64,000 nucleotides of DNA. Source: Puffinus mauretanicus. Its lineage: Eukaryota > Chordata > Aves > Procellariiformes > Procellariidae. The position numbers and the translations under genes were made by a program. Where the stretch lies: NCBI GenBank assembly GCA_023333565.1, contig JAJKFH010001315.1, positions 1,488,001 through 1,552,000 on the forward strand, read 5' to 3'. Shown one piece after another: positions 35,446 to 50,200 of this stretch. The first letter of the stretch is position 1. Each line of letters begins with the position of its first letter. The notes under the pieces are model-generated. The model was not told where the DNA came from, made no database searches, and worked only from the letters and a program-made list of their open reading frames with translations.

Positions 35446-38400
35446 CTGTATTCAAGAAAAGCATCATTAGCTTAGTGCTCATTTGCGCTTTCAGGTTCTC
35501 TTCAACAGGAAACAGCATAATATAAGAAAAGAATTCTTGTAAAAGGAAAAAAAAAAGCCTTTTTGAAATATGGCAGCTGTTGTTTGGCTTTTGAGGGATT
35601 ATTCAGTTTTCAACATGCTATTTTATTATGCCACCACTCTGCTGCTTAATTAGCTTTTAAAAGTGCTCAGTAATCCTTGTCTTAGACTCCCTCTAGTGAA
35701 GAAACAGTATGCAACTGTACATGCTGATCATGTGAAAAATCGTGTATTATAATAGATGTTGTGTCACTTCTCCATGGTACTAAATGCACCGGCAAGGTCT
35801 GACAGCCCGCGGAATAGACGTGGGCTTAGGAACTTCACTCATTGCTACTGAAGTATCTAATGTCTTTCTGTGATTGTGGAAATTTCCATACGTACAAGTT
35901 TGCATAGGGCTCCATGGCTGGATAACTCATCCTCTCTTCCTAGGTGGGCTCTGAATTCATGCAGCAGGGTAGCTTGGTATGACACACAGTGGAGGTGGAG
36001 GGCTGCCTGCACCTCCATCCTACTTTTCCAGTGTCACTGGTGAGAGGGAACACAAAAATTGAAGTCCTCTTCTCAATGTAGTATTAACAGCAATGATAAG
36101 CTAGTGGGAGAGGGAGTGAAATGAGATATTAGAGGGGAAACTGTGTATTGTATGCATCATCACCTCCCATAACACAGAAATGACTCTATGGGCAGATTCT
36201 TAGAAGATACCAGCTGTGAGCTATTACATGTTAAGGAAATGCACGTTTGAGTAAATACAAATCGTTTCCAACAGAGACTGAACAGCAGTCGCTGTGCAGT
36301 CATTCAGACTAACAGCTTCTTGAATTGATGGAAAAGGTGTGAAGAATGGTCAGCTTTGTAGTACTGCTCTATCCCTGCATTTGTCACTGAAAAATGTACT
36401 AGGTTTAGAAACTTGGGTGTCCGAAAAAATTTACTTTCCCCCATTGACATTGTGCAGGCTGTTATTTAGCATAGTATTGGATAGTATAATTATAAAAAGT
36501 GTTTCTATTGGATACAAAGTGATTCTGGCAAGTATAGCTTTTAAGCCATTAGAAAACATTAGGGCAACTGCAGATGGTTTTGATATTTGCTCTCTGTGGA
36601 TGTGTAAATAATAGGACTCAAGCTAGAGATTACATTTTAGAAACATAACTAAACTACAGTGAGTGTTGCTATGCTTTCAATGGGACTCTCATTTCACTGT
36701 CTTGGTACAACTACCTCTTAATTTCAATAAGTAACAGATATTTCAGGATGTAAACAAGGAAGTACTTCTGGAGCCAATCTTAGTGACAGCTCCTGGCATC
36801 TGCTACCTACTTTTGCTCAGAGCTTCACTTCTCTGCAAAATGCCACTATACATCAAAATATCCTTAATCAAGATACATTTACAAAATGGAAAAGTCTAAC
36901 GCGGCTGGATATGGATCTCCCCAAGAGACACATTGCCACAGCCATTCTGACATCCTGAAATGGCTGACACCTGACTTTGAAGGCAAAATCTGTAAGCAAA
37001 GAGAAAGCAACCTATAGCAAAATCTGTTACTAAACCTGTGAGTGCTTCACCTTCTCTGGGATTTCTGTTTTGAATGTGAACAAGTCAAGGAAGTGTGTGG
37101 CGTTGTCAAGAGTTTGTAATGCTGTTGCAGTAGCATTTTAATTAGTTGGGTTTGTATTTTTATGAATATAGAAAATTGAGCATCCAAGTACCTAATTAGT
37201 GTGAATAGCTATTGCAGTGAGGCAGCTGGTGCCAGGGAAGAACACAAGATACTTATATCTTTTTATAAATTCCTTTTCACATCATTCCAGAAAGCAAACA
37301 GGAAGGGCCTCCAAGCAGAAATACAAAGTTGTGCATATAGACGAGATCTAAACCCACCTCTTTCCCACCCGCTTAAAATAAAACACTAGACATCTGTCAC
37401 TGCGCTGAGTTTCAGTTTAATCCAGTTAAAAACTAATCTATACAAAGTTCGGAGCGGGGCTTTTTTTTTTTCCTACATATATTGCACTGGAGAATATGAA
37501 TTTGTACAACATTGATCAAATCTTACCCCTTCATCCTCCTACCGAAATCCCAGCCAAGTACAAAATCAAATCTCTGCATCTTTGTCTTGGAACTGGTGTC
37601 TGTATGATGTTACATTGTTTTCTTGTAATCACCTCCTAAATGAAAAGCAGAGTACAGGTGAAAGCACTGGTGCCTGTGATATTCCAGTCCCTTATTTATC
37701 TGTGATTATAGCTTTCTACTTCTGCACTTAGCTGTAAGCTTAGTTTAATAATTTTTTTTTCAACTTTAAAAAGCTCCTGAGAAATCAGTACCATGGCAGA
37801 AACATGCTTTTAGTGGCCAATACTTTTAGTCTCTTTTATGGAAGAGAGAACCCAATTGAAATAAGACATCAGCATTGAAAACTACAAACACATTAAAAAG
37901 CAACAAATCTGCTAAACATTTCATGTGTAAGCATGACTTCAGCACATTGCATAACCTCTAAGGCAGATGTTCCTCACAGTGAGATAACTCTTATTTAAAC
38001 CACACTTCAGAATTGATCTACAAAAATAGTTTGGTGACTTTATTACACTGAGAGGGAGACCTCTTTTCACCTGGACCTGAAGAATGATACCTTTCCTCTA
38101 CAGAGGAGGATGAGATGGACAGTAGTGGGTGAACATTGTCTGTCGATAGACCAGACCTGACAGACCATCTTTCGAAAGAACATCCACTCAGTCGTTGCTA
38201 TCTTTGTGGACCTGTGATTGTCGCGAATGAGTGATACAGGTACCCCACACATATGAGATTTTTGAATTGGGTGGACAAGCACGAAGTTGTAATTTGGGCT
38301 CTCATCTCAAAAACATTTAGGCAACAAACTTAAGACGTGTTCAGTAGGAGTTCAATACCTTAAGCGTTATTGAGGACTGAGGCTCTGACTTCCACATAAT

Positions 38401-41004
38401 TTAGGGCAAATAATTGTCAGTTTGACTAAATCTTGATTATTGTTAGAGATGATAAACCCGATCACCAATTCTAAGGTTTAAAAAACTGCCTGTTTCCACT
38501 TCTAAAAAATGAACAGAAAGTCTGTAGTATACTGCTAAACTGCAAGCCTACTAATTAAATTAACACTGACAAGAACATTTAGGTATCGGACAGTAATTGA
38601 AGGAAAGACGCACACCGTTTTACACTGAATGCACCTCAGTGGCTAGTTGAAATGCAAAACAAGGAACTTTTGCTAATGCTAACTCACGATGAAACAACAA
38701 GTGAAAACTCTGGCTTCTCACAAGCGGCTTCCTCAGAGTCACCACTGACACTCACTACACCGTGGCGTGCAGAAGCTGAGTTCAGCACCTAAGTTACAAC
38801 AGTTCTTTACAAAACTCTGGATGTTTCAAAGTAAATGGGATAAGAGGGATATAATGCCCATCTCCAACAGCCGGGAGAGTCAGGATCTTACAATCAAAAT
38901 GTAAGAGGTTGCACTGAAACCAAAGCTTGAGCATTACATTACAAAGCATGTCATTACATATAATGACATTTGTTAGGAGGCAGATATAGCCTGAGGGAAT
39001 GGCTGACTTGTATGGTAGAAATGCCTTCACACCAAAGGTTTCAGTCCTTGATTCTCTACAAACATCTGTGGCTGTATCATTTGTCCTTTGTAAACTTCCA
39101 TGTGGGATGGGGAGAACACAAAAAAAATTTCCCCTTGCCTTTTCCATGACATTTGAATAATTCCCCCTTTGTTTTCTCCTCGCTGTTACCCATTATCAAG
39201 CTGAAACCCCAAAGCCAGGGCTGTACACTGAGAAACTCTGTTAGTCTGGATGTCTGGGTCTCTTAGCAAACAGATGAACCTGTTGAAAGGTATTTTAGTC
39301 TCCTGACAGAGACAAAATCAAACTGATGTTAGAATTGCATGGAAATGACAAACAGTGGAGACACTGGTTTTGGAAACTAAATTAAAATGTGAACCACTTG
39401 CGTAGAGAACAAAAAAAAAAAAAGGTAAAAGAAGTCCAATTGTTTGAGTGATACAAATGAAGAAAATGTGACATGACAACTAACAAGACGCAACAGATAA
39501 GGAAACCTAATTTCTTCCGGCAGCCAGTTCTATTATATTGTGTGGAGAACAAGAACATGCTCAGTCCTGATGAAAGAAGCCTTAAACATGGAAGGAATAC
39601 ACTGAGCTTCTATCAATCAAAGTTCTTCAGCATGAGAAACTTCCCAAATGTCAATACAGAATGTTAGTAATTGCCTCCTGTCTTTTTTGAGTTTGTCTAA
39701 AATATTCAAGTCTTAGTCTGAAAGGAACATCTTTCTACAACAGAGGCTTGCCTCTGTTTCTTTGCTCAAAACCCAAATGATCTCCTTTAATGACACCGTC
39801 AGCAGTTAGCCACAGAACAGGAAGGAAATGCAAAGAATCCTTGCCAAGGTGTGTGTGTATCAGTTCAAAGCCAGCATTATACAATCAGAACAATCCATGT
39901 TTAAAAAAAACCCACAAAACCCCAAGCAAACAAAAAAACCCAAACAGGGTTTATACTTTAGGATACTTGCATTCTGAAATGAATGACAAGCAAGGACAAG
40001 CACACAACTTTTCAACATTATAGTGAAACCCACAGGAAAATCAACTTACTCATGTAAAATCTTGGCTTACAATATTAGGGACCTATCCTGGTTCAATACC
40101 AAAATAATACAATCAAGTAGCACCCCTGTTTTAGGACACTTCATAAACTCACACCAACTGCTGAAAGACTAATAAAGAGTTAATAGTGAGACTCTTAACG
40201 AGTCAAAGATTCATGTATGAGAAGAGATTTCTGAAGCACACGGTGCATTTTGAAAAATCTGGCATTATCATAGGAGGTAGGATAATCTGTACAGAAAAAG
40301 ACAATGAGTCTTGTTCTGTTTTGCACAATATTTCCATCAACATAAAAAGCTTACTTAATAACATGCAAAATTTTGAGATCAGCTGGCACCTGATGAAAGA
40401 AACAGGGACAAAAGTACTGTCCCAAGAGCCAGTTGAGCATTCAACTGCTACACAGAATTAATCTCAACAAGGAGGACGGTTCAGATCCATACACCAGAAG
40501 TACAGTATTCATTTTGAAGGCTTACAGTGAAATTCTTAGGCTTCTGTAAACATGAAAAATACTCACTGTTCCACATAATTCTTTGCTGTGTTTAGATTTT
40601 AGAAAATGCAAATTTTCTGTGATTAAGGATTAGAAGTCTGATTTTTATTTGGTCTCAAAGAAGAAAGGGTTTGGTAGTGCTGGAAATTATAGGCCTTTAT
40701 CTATGGTCTTTGTTTGCCCATATTTTGCTTCTCAGCATTTCTGGAAAGAGTTTCTACATAAAACTAGACCTAAGTTGACATTCAGGCAGTTCCCTGCTTC
40801 CTCTCTGAGAAGATTCTGGTTCATGCCTAAACACAGAAGGGCAGACATCTCCTCCCTTTTTGTAAGAGGAGAGTTCAGCAGCTCAGTCCCCTGGCCATAA
40901 AAACCTTTAGTATTAAGTTTCCTTAATTCCCTCCTCCATTATAGCCTCTAAATGATCCCCTTATTGTGTTTCTTACTGATGCATTGGAGAGAAAAGTAGT
41001 TTAA
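35446..41004. other. Spacer between Ig locus and NUCB2 3' end
   Basis: Would be expected to hold the signal-peptide exon of the NCR3LG1-like gene on the reverse strand. No leader-like exon was recognised. Otherwise AT-rich with A-runs near 39409 and 39901. Confidence 0.5.
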
Positions 41005-41010
41005 TTTATT
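41005..41010 (-). promoter_or_regulatory. Candidate NUCB2 poly(A) signal
   Basis: AATAAA on the reverse strand, about 160 nt past the NUCB2 stop. It is a plausible 3' end, but other hexamers lie further on. Confidence 0.4.
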
Positions 41011-41170
41011 ATTCAAATCTTATTGATACTTCATCTCTAACATTCCCAATGATTTTACAACCTCGGGAAGAAAGTGGAGAGTTCATGTTTCACTCTGATT
41101 TCCTGCCCCCCATCCCCCCAACCCCCCCAAAAAAAACCCCAAAGATGCTATAAAGGCGAGGCACAAGTGG

Positions 41171-41283
41171 TTAAGGGTGAACTTGATCAGTTCTAGCGGC
41201 TGGTTCTTGGACATGTCCTGGTGGTAAAGGCTGATCACCTCCCGCAGGATGTTTTGGTGCATCTCCAACTTTGTGCTCCCCAG
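41171..41283 (-). CDS. NUCB2: NUCB2 exon 12, Pro/His-rich C-terminal tail
   Basis: In the frame that follows the conserved tail of exon 11 it reads [20 protein letters not shown] then [16 protein letters not shown] and TAA. Another open frame over the same DNA is out of register with the exon junction. The acceptor TTGTTTTACAG is good. The tail is longer than the human C-terminus as I know it. Expression is likely but rests on splice signals only. Confidence 0.7.
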
Positions 41284-44200
41284 CTGTAAAACAAGAATAA
41301 AACCATTTGTAACTTCTCAATTAAATTGGCTCCAAATGTGAAAAGTCTCTAAAGGAAAGTTTCTAGCGTAGGGACAATCAAACAAAACCTTCTATTTTTT
41401 GGTTTGTAAGTGGAATCAAGAATTTTTTATGTGACTAACACTGAAATCGGAGTGAGATTACTCAATAGACTGCATTATTATAATATTCAGAGTTTCCTCT
41501 TAGATTACTAGTTGTTTCTGTTTTCTGTGAAATGTTTTTACTTACATAACACATTGGTTCTTTGGAGATTGTTCTTTCTGAAATATATTATGAAGGTTTA
41601 TGAAATCTTTAATCCCAATATGGGAAGCTTGAAAAAAAAATGAACAACTTGATCCTGTATTTTACTCCTCACTGCGTTGACAGTACTTGTAACATTCTCC
41701 CTTTGCCTACCTTTGAATAATACTAATTTTCATGGTTTGCTGAAGATTTCAGAACTTGCAGCTGCATTTTTGTGATTTTTTTTTTCCCCTTAAATTACCC
41801 TTAGTAGCTCCAGTAGCCTACAGAATAGAAATATTGTCTACTTGGATCCCCTTAACTCAGTGAATGAGTAGTGACTAGTTCTGGCTAATATAATGCATTC
41901 TTATGACACCTGATTAAATGACTTTGCAGAAAGTTTTTACATAAAATAATATATGTGTCAAGAACAGTATCTGCTACAATATTGCCAGTATCAAAAGATA
42001 TATCATTAGTCCAACTCCCAGGGCATCTGCTATTACACATGATGTTTTGACTGAAGGTGAGGGGAAATGAGGCTCTCGGAACTAAGGATCATAAAATGAA
42101 ATTACCCACAGGCAGTTTTGAAGAGAATGAAAGACAAAATTAAACTGGTACTCAAATTTCATTATTTCTCTTCACAGAACTGAGCGGCTTAGGGATAGAA
42201 TTTCAGGGTACTCAACAAAGTGAGCTGTAATCACTGAATATAGCATTTAAGGTTTGAAATTGCACTGTTGGCCCTGCAGGAACAGTTAAGAGCTTCCAGT
42301 ATTCAAAAGGCTGTCTGAATATAGTCCGAAGCCTTATGTTTGAAATGAATGTCAAGGAGTTCTTGAGCTCTACTGATAATGTTAGCACATGTACATGGAA
42401 ACCAATAAAGCCATATTAGTTTCAACCTTTCTAGAGGGGGAGAAAAAGCTACATTAGGATGTATGGGAGAGCAGAGCCCCTTTAAAGCACAAAAGAAACA
42501 TGGACAACACGTTACGGATAAGAAGTGCTAATATATACCTGACCATTTTGTTGCCACCAATGAGCAAATGCAATGATTTATTATGACACTATTTTCTTCT
42601 GAGGGTGTTGAAGCAATTGCTCGTTCATACTGTCTAAAACTTAACTTGTCATGTCACGTTGTGTCCAACTGCTGGTAAATTGGCCACAGAGGATGACCTT
42701 TACATAGGAGATCTTATTTTAGAGTTTGTGTATCTACACAAAAAGATACATACGGGGTTGGAATTTCAGTTCTCCAGCTGGTCCTGCAGGAGGATTTCCT
42801 TGCTGTAGTTTCTTTTGTCCATCTGTTTTACGACCTGGTGAAAAATAAAATACCACAGTTGAAAAACTTAAATCTGTCAATTTTCTCTGATGTGACATAA
42901 ATGAGTACACTTAAAACAAATTTTGCAGTCATTATGTAAAGTCTTTGTTAATGGGTATACTACTCAGTTGAGATGCTTGCATTGTTTGCTATAATCCTGA
43001 ATACTAGATTATGTTTTGCTGTGGTACCATTAGTTTAGAATTCAGCTGGGACTTATATGAGAAATCAAGGTAAAGAATTCTCCAGAGTTGGGGATTGTCA
43101 TCAGCCATTACATAAATAAAGATACAAAAAAGGGAAAAAAAAAATTCTGTTCTCATAAGCGTACCTGCTGAAGCTCTTGTTTCTGAGCCTGAAGCTGGTC
43201 GTGCTGCCTCTGTAGCTCTTCCTTCTGTTTCTGAAGATCTTCTGCCTTCTTTCTAAGTTCATCTTCCTGCTGAGAAATATGACTTTCAAATTCCTTCAAC
43301 TCGTCCTCAGTGAAGAGCTGCTGTTGATCTAGTGTCTGCAAGAAAATAAATACAAACATGAATGCTTAGGCAGGAATGTATATATATTTTTATTATCTTC
43401 CCACTTAAATTATTATTAGCTGAATTGTACAGTTCACCAAACAACCCTCAGAATTCTCATCAAAACACCCAGACGTGACACTGTAAAGGGTTAGTACGCT
43501 CACCGTAAGAAAGAGCAAAATAGCTGGTTCTCAGCTATTTTCTCAGCAAAATTCTACTACAGATTTAGAGGTAGGAGAAAAAAATTCCTCTTGCTTCCAG
43601 CTGAGCTCTTATCTTCCCTTTAAAGTGATTCATAAACAAAATGTCCATTTTCTGTTTGAAAAGCATGTGGGAAAAGCTCTTCTAGAATCCACAGGGTGGC
43701 GCAAGACCTTTTCTGTTTGTGCGTGGACCATAAAGATTACATCTGCATTACATTAGTCTGCTACATTTTGTACATTACATTTAGCTAAGGCGCTTAACCA
43801 CACACATACCAAAACAGGACTGTAAAAAAGCAAAGGTCAGAGAAATGCCATTTGGTTTCCTGGTTAAAGTGATGGTAATAGTACAGTATGTTGCACTTGG
43901 AACACATTCTCATTACCTCCCAGCTATCTGGCTCCAAAAATTCTTTTTTCTCTGTAGCTCGCAGGAACTCTTCCAAAGTCACTAGCCGGTCCTTGTTGAT
44001 GTCAACCTATTTGAAGCAAAAAATTAAACTCAACCTAAAGGACGGGTTTTGGTGGAGCTAATGTTTAATTTCATTATGCAAATATCTTCAAATATAACCA
44101 TTTTATTTTTAAACTGTCCCATTTTCAAGGGAGTGCCTGCAACATCTTTTGAAAACTTCACTCACAAGCTCATATAGCTTAACAAAAATGGAAATAAAAA

Positions 44201-47200
44201 GTAAATCCTCACATTTTACTTCAAAATCCATTGGCTTTATTGCAAACATTATTTGTGGTCACAGCCCCAACGCTAATAATGGCATGCATGATTTTTTTTG
44301 AGAAAAATGTTTTGTAGCTTTCTGGTAATAATTTTGTGAGTCAGAGTAATCTCCACTGTTGGATAGGGAGGTTTTAAAACATAAAAAAAAACCCCAACTG
44401 AATTGTGACAGAATCCTTTAAGAGGAAGGGAGGAAATGCTTGCCTTTATGACTAATAGAAGTCCAGGCTTGCTCCATTCCTCAAGCTTAAGGAATATAGT
44501 TGAATACAGAAAAGATATGAGTGAAAAACACAGTGGTTCAAAACATCCTCTTCCCTTTCCTCTGTCTCCTGAGTTGAAAACCTATCAGAACTACTAGTGT
44601 CATCGGTGATACCTTGAGCTCTGAGCCCTCTTTTGAAGGGACAAAGGTGAGCTACATGAAAGAAGACATTGCTCTACTATTTCTTCTCACACCTAAATCT
44701 TACCCATTTGCCAAGTGCAAAAGCACATTTAGAGTCTTCCCCATTTGACACAAAAGTCATAGGGAATTTCTATTGAATCTCAGCATCTGCAAAAGATGGA
44801 GGCTATAGCACAATTCCTTCTCTGGAACTTCCTAAATAAATAATAGTCAGCAGGCATCTACATCAGAGTATGGGGACAGGTCTTGAGAATTGTAACTTTA
44901 TGTGAATCCCAGCACAAACAGCATTCAGTGTGACAGGTCGTCCCTTTCTGCTGCACTTGGACGCTTTATGTTAGGAGGACTGTATTTCTTGAACATAGAA
45001 GGAAATCAGCAGCTTTACTGAACATTAGTCCCCACCTCATTCATTACATGTTCTCTCATTCTCAGCCTTTCTTCTTCCATTTCAACCATGTCATCCTCTT
45101 CATTTTTGGGATCGTAAACTTTTTCTAGCTGAATTCAAAATTAGCAAATGTTAGTTTGGAGAAAGGGCTGCCCATTCAAATGACAGAGCATACTTAGAAC
45201 AGTGGCATGAGATGTTGCTAAAAACATGAGTTCACCATTTTTCCAATAGAGTGAGAGAGTGTGTGTGTGTGCGCAATTTTCCTCTTTTAGCATAGCATTT
45301 AAGCAACAAGTGAGCCTTTCATTGTTAAGAATGAAGTTTTCAGTTAATTCATGTGGTCGGTTGTAATTCAGTGCTGTGGATATTACAGTAAAATTGATCT
45401 TGGTATGCACAGTCTGCTCCTACATTAGATTCAAAGCAGGCAGGGTTTCCGTGTGGTTTCTGGAACAGGACGGAGTAGCTTTTTACCAGAGCCTGCAGCT
45501 GACCCTGTAAGCATTCAGGATATCACAAGACAAATTGAGTGCTTAATTTAATGGTTCACTTCTCTTCTTGCACAATGTCTTCCTGGTGAGTTTATGCTTA
45601 TTTGCTTCTACTTAGCTTTCTTAGTCATTTAGCTTCGCTTGCTTAGCCATAGGTGATTTTAAGGCCCCAGACTATTTGTTTTTAAACTACAAAATTGCAA
45701 AATGGTGGGACATATCTGTCAAAAAAGACTGCCATATATCTTCATTGTATTAGAGGGGATTACGGCAAAGTATTGTTAGAAATCTGTATTTGCAAATTTA
45801 ATTTCTTCAAAAATTTACAGTAGTTTGAATTTATAAGCTTCTTATACACTGTACAGCACATTTCCTCCCTGACTGACGAAATCTAGAAAAAAATTGTAAG
45901 ATACTGACAGCCATGGTACTGGATATTTGAACATGAAGTTTAGGGGTTTTTTTCTGCTATACCAAAACAGAACCTACTGGAACAATTAAGACCAAGGCCC
46001 TTTGTTTACTCATTGATTCTGCAATTCCCATCACTGTAGAATTTCAGTACATTGCTATCATTGCCCCTCTGGGAGGCAAAGAAATACTAATATTTGTGTT
46101 TTCACAGACAACGAATCAAGCCTTAAAGAAACTAAGAGCCTGTCTACTTTATCAGATGTACATGTGCTCCAAACTAGCTAGATAGAAAATATGTGAAATT
46201 TCTGAAGCTGCTTCCACAATGTGCTGTCTTTGAGCCAAGCTGCACAAGCGTGACTCTCTTTCTCTCAACAAGTCTTATGACTTTAGATTAGCACTGAATG
46301 AGCACATACACCCAGGTTCAGAACCTCTACCAGGCTGCATCTAGTCAGAGCAGGAGTGCAGCTCTCTGCATTGCAATTTATACAGGTAGAGCTACCTTGC
46401 AGATTAATTATAAAATCTCAAACAAGCCTGTGGCAGAGAAATACATGAGCACTAGATCTCTGGTGTCTGAGTCCTATGCTTCAACTACTTTTTCCCTGCT
46501 GATATGTTTTTACACTTTTGTAGAAACATTAAGGATGCACAAAACTTGGCATGAATACTCTAATTTGTAGTCCAAAGCCCCCAAATACACTTGGAAAAAA
46601 TACAGACAACCCTGTAACCATTTACTGAACCAAGTTAAGTTTTTGAACTTTTTTTTTTTGTTACCTCTTTAGTAAATAGGGCTTCTAATTCCTGCTCATC
46701 CAGGAAACCATCATTATTGACATCTACAAAAAGAAGTGTTGAAAATACAAGTTGAGTATCTTACAGGAAGTAATACGTGTAATAGTTCTCCATGAGTTAA
46801 GTAAGTTATCAGCATACACATCTCACGTGGATTAAAAACCTCATTTAACAAGGTCATGTCTTTTCTGTTTAAGTTTTTATCAGACGTTGGCTGAACTGTG
46901 TTGCCATTCTTGGTTGATTGGTTGAACAAGTCTGGAGCAATCTCCCTACTTCTTAGATTAGCAAACTGAAATAGGTCACAACGGGATTGCACAGAGTGCA
47001 ATTGCCAAAAAATATTACTGAGGACAAGTTGTCCCAATTTAACAACTAAATTTGTAAACAGATTCAGGAGCAACAAAAATCCAAACAAAGTAGAAAAATC
47101 TAACAAAGTAGAAAAACTTTGATAACCAACAGTATGACTCTCCAAAAAACCTAAAGAATTACGTGAAAATCTATATAAACGTGCAGCGCCTGAGAAGAGA

Positions 47201-50200
47201 TCACTGTAAAATGACTTTTCATGACAAATGCAAAGCGGAGAATACTTGATCCATCTTTTATCCTACATTCTACTCTGAATACTGTTATACTACCTCTGAA
47301 ATTGAAAGAGAATGTCTACTTCAAATGAGTGTTGTTATGCAATATTTTTGTTTAATTGCTTCAAAGTTTTTTTATATACTAAGCTCTAAGGCAAAAGGTT
47401 GTTTCAGCTATTTCTGTTTTGGTAATATTTGCACAAAAAAGCTACCAAAAATTTTCAGAAAATTATCTTTCAAGATCTCTTTCTAGAAAGAAGAAATAAG
47501 GTTTAATAACTATAATACGTATTTATATATTTTATAAACCAAGATAAAAGTTCAGACTCAAGGTAGAACACTTTTCTTCAGTTAAATTATCATCTTTGGG
47601 ATTAGTCAAATTCTGTGTACTGTTCAACCCTTCACAGCCCAGTGCCAGGCAGGATCTGCTTAAGGGTATTTTATTATGAAGCATTTAACAATGTCAGGAT
47701 ATAAGGTTACACATTTATATAAACATATTTAAAGCAAAATACCCATTGAGATGCATCCTCATCTCTGCTACTATTTTATTGTTTCTAGCTGCACACTGCT
47801 CAGAAATATAGAGGTAGGATTAGGGGTCATTTTGGTTTTTGTTTTATTAAGGGAATCTTGCAAATTCTGAAGAGGCTTGGCACTTCCATGACCACTCCAA
47901 AGATAAGGGGAGTCTGGCACTTATCTGCAGAGATGATGAGAAAGCAGATTTTGCCACACACACCTCTGAGAAATTATTCCTAGTATGTAGTGTATAAGCA
48001 AAGTTATAATTATGGACAGCCCTCTAAGTACACATACGTCCCTGAGCAATCACTACTGGTTATTGGCTGTACGATTTTATGAGTAGTTAAACAAAACTCT
48101 GTTTTCAACTTTTAAACCCCATTTAAAACTTTGCAGTAAACTTACAAACAATAACATAAATACTTTCTCCTCTATACTCTTCAGATTCATCCCAATTGCT
48201 TGAGGTATAAGACTTTGTCCTAGTATAAGACAAACTTGCCCTCAGCAGAAGGTAACAGAAAGTCACTTCACTTGTTCATTAAATTAAACAAAACCTCTTA
48301 CCATGTAATTTGAAAAATGTTTTGGGGTCAAATTCATTAGGATCTAGTCCATCTGCTTCTTCCCACACCTCTTTCAGTTGATCTTTGCTTCCCTACAGAT
48401 TGGTTACAAAGAAAAACTATTAAAAAAATGATTAAGTGTAATTTTTCTGCATTACCTTTGTGTTACAGTTTCTCTGAAAGGCTTTATTTTCTGATTAGTC
48501 ATGTTGCAAATGGAATCAATGGAATTTTCTTTAATTCCCTTTTGGTCAGGTCTAATAATTCCAGTTAGACAGAAAGGCCCAGGGAAAGAGGAAGTGTCAA
48601 GGAAATGCATATTCTGTGGAAAGGAACACCTGTAATAATCAGTCATGGCCGCACAGACTCATCTAGAAACAATAGCTGAAGGGAGTTAAATTAGTTTGCC
48701 TTTTCTAGAGCAAAAGGTGCTGTGATGCAGTTCTTTGCAGGCCAGGCATACCATGAAGGCATCCCTACAGTTTTGAATACTGTTCTGGCTTCTTCCTCGT
48801 GAGTTTTAGCTTCTTTGTAAATAATAATTCTGCCAGCAAACAGCATACTTGTACAGAAAAAATGGGGGTATATATAATAGGTTTTGTAATGCTCTCAACA
48901 CTGTTCCCACACTCTGCTCCCATGTCAATGAGAAGAGGCAAATGCTGAGAACAAACAAGATATACCCTTCTCTTCATGAGCTTTTTCTCTCTGGAAAGGA
49001 AAGCTTCCACCCAATCATGTAAAAACAGACTGTGGCCTTACAGGATGGTGAACTTTAGGGTGATCTCCATGTTTTTTCTTCATCTCCTCAAATTTGGATT
49101 CTTCTCGCTGCCTCTTTTCTTCATCCAGTGTTTTTAAATACTCTCTCCTCTCATGTTCTTTCATCATCTCATATTTCTTAAACTCCTCATGGCGGGTCTT
49201 ATCATAGTTTTCCAGGTCACTTGTAGCCTAAAAATATAGATATATGTAGACATACGATTATGCCACACGATTATGTTAACACATATGACATTAAAACCAC
49301 TGTATGGTTCAGATCAGTAGGCAAGGCTGGCCATATTGCCATTCTCCTTTTAAACATGAGGTAGACTAGTTGGGGGTTTCCTTTCACATGACAGTGATGC
49401 AAAAACATCCCTCCTCACTTCATTATTTTCACAGAAATTAATTTGCAAGGGTTCAACTGCTGGACAATTTTTGCAACTATGCAGTACTTTAAGAAGGCAT
49501 CAAGGTGTCCTTTCTCATCAATTAATAATAAATTAACTCAAGTTAAGTATATCACGTACTAATTAAGCATAGCTTCAAATAGTGCCATTAACTCCTTGTT
49601 TATTTCAGAATAAGAACATTTGTAACTTATCCTAGGGTTTAATGAAAGAAGTGCCTTCATTAATAATGGGAGTTAGTTTGCAGTAGCTTAACACAGATGA
49701 AATAAAAAAAAAAATTAGAGTTTAGAGATGTATCATTTTCAGACAGCTCAAGGTATTAAAGGATGTTTTGGTAGTGCTTTGCAGAGTAACATGTTCGTAC
49801 CTCATACAGTCTCTTCATTATTTACATTTTAATTTTCAGATTCACTGTACCTTTTCAAAAACAATTCCAAAGCACAGACCCCTTAAAATGCCCATTACAC
49901 TCTGTCAATATCTCAGCTGAGAAAGGAGAAGACAAGAAAAATAATATGAGAAAGAATTGCCTCGCTGAGGATATGCTTCTCCTAGCCAACCAGAATTTTC
50001 CCAGAAGCGATGCTCAGAAATGGCAAGAAACTTTATAATATCTATATAAAAAATAATTTTACGGAAAATTGGGATAAAATTTTCCAAGGGTAAAAAAATC
50101 CACAAAAATTACAGAAAGCTTAAAATATACTTTATCTTTCCATTTATTTTGAAAATATAAAAACTGTCAAATTCTCATGTCAGACATGCAGTGCTTTCTA

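Noticed and set aside
41083..41268. Reverse-strand frame [16 protein letters not shown] over the last NUCB2 exon
   Set aside because: It is open but out of register with the exon 11/12 junction. The frame in phase with the conserved tail is preferred.
46714..47145. 143-codon reverse-strand frame next to NUCB2 exon 7
   Set aside because: It lies in intron upstream of the acceptor at 46724 and shows no family features.
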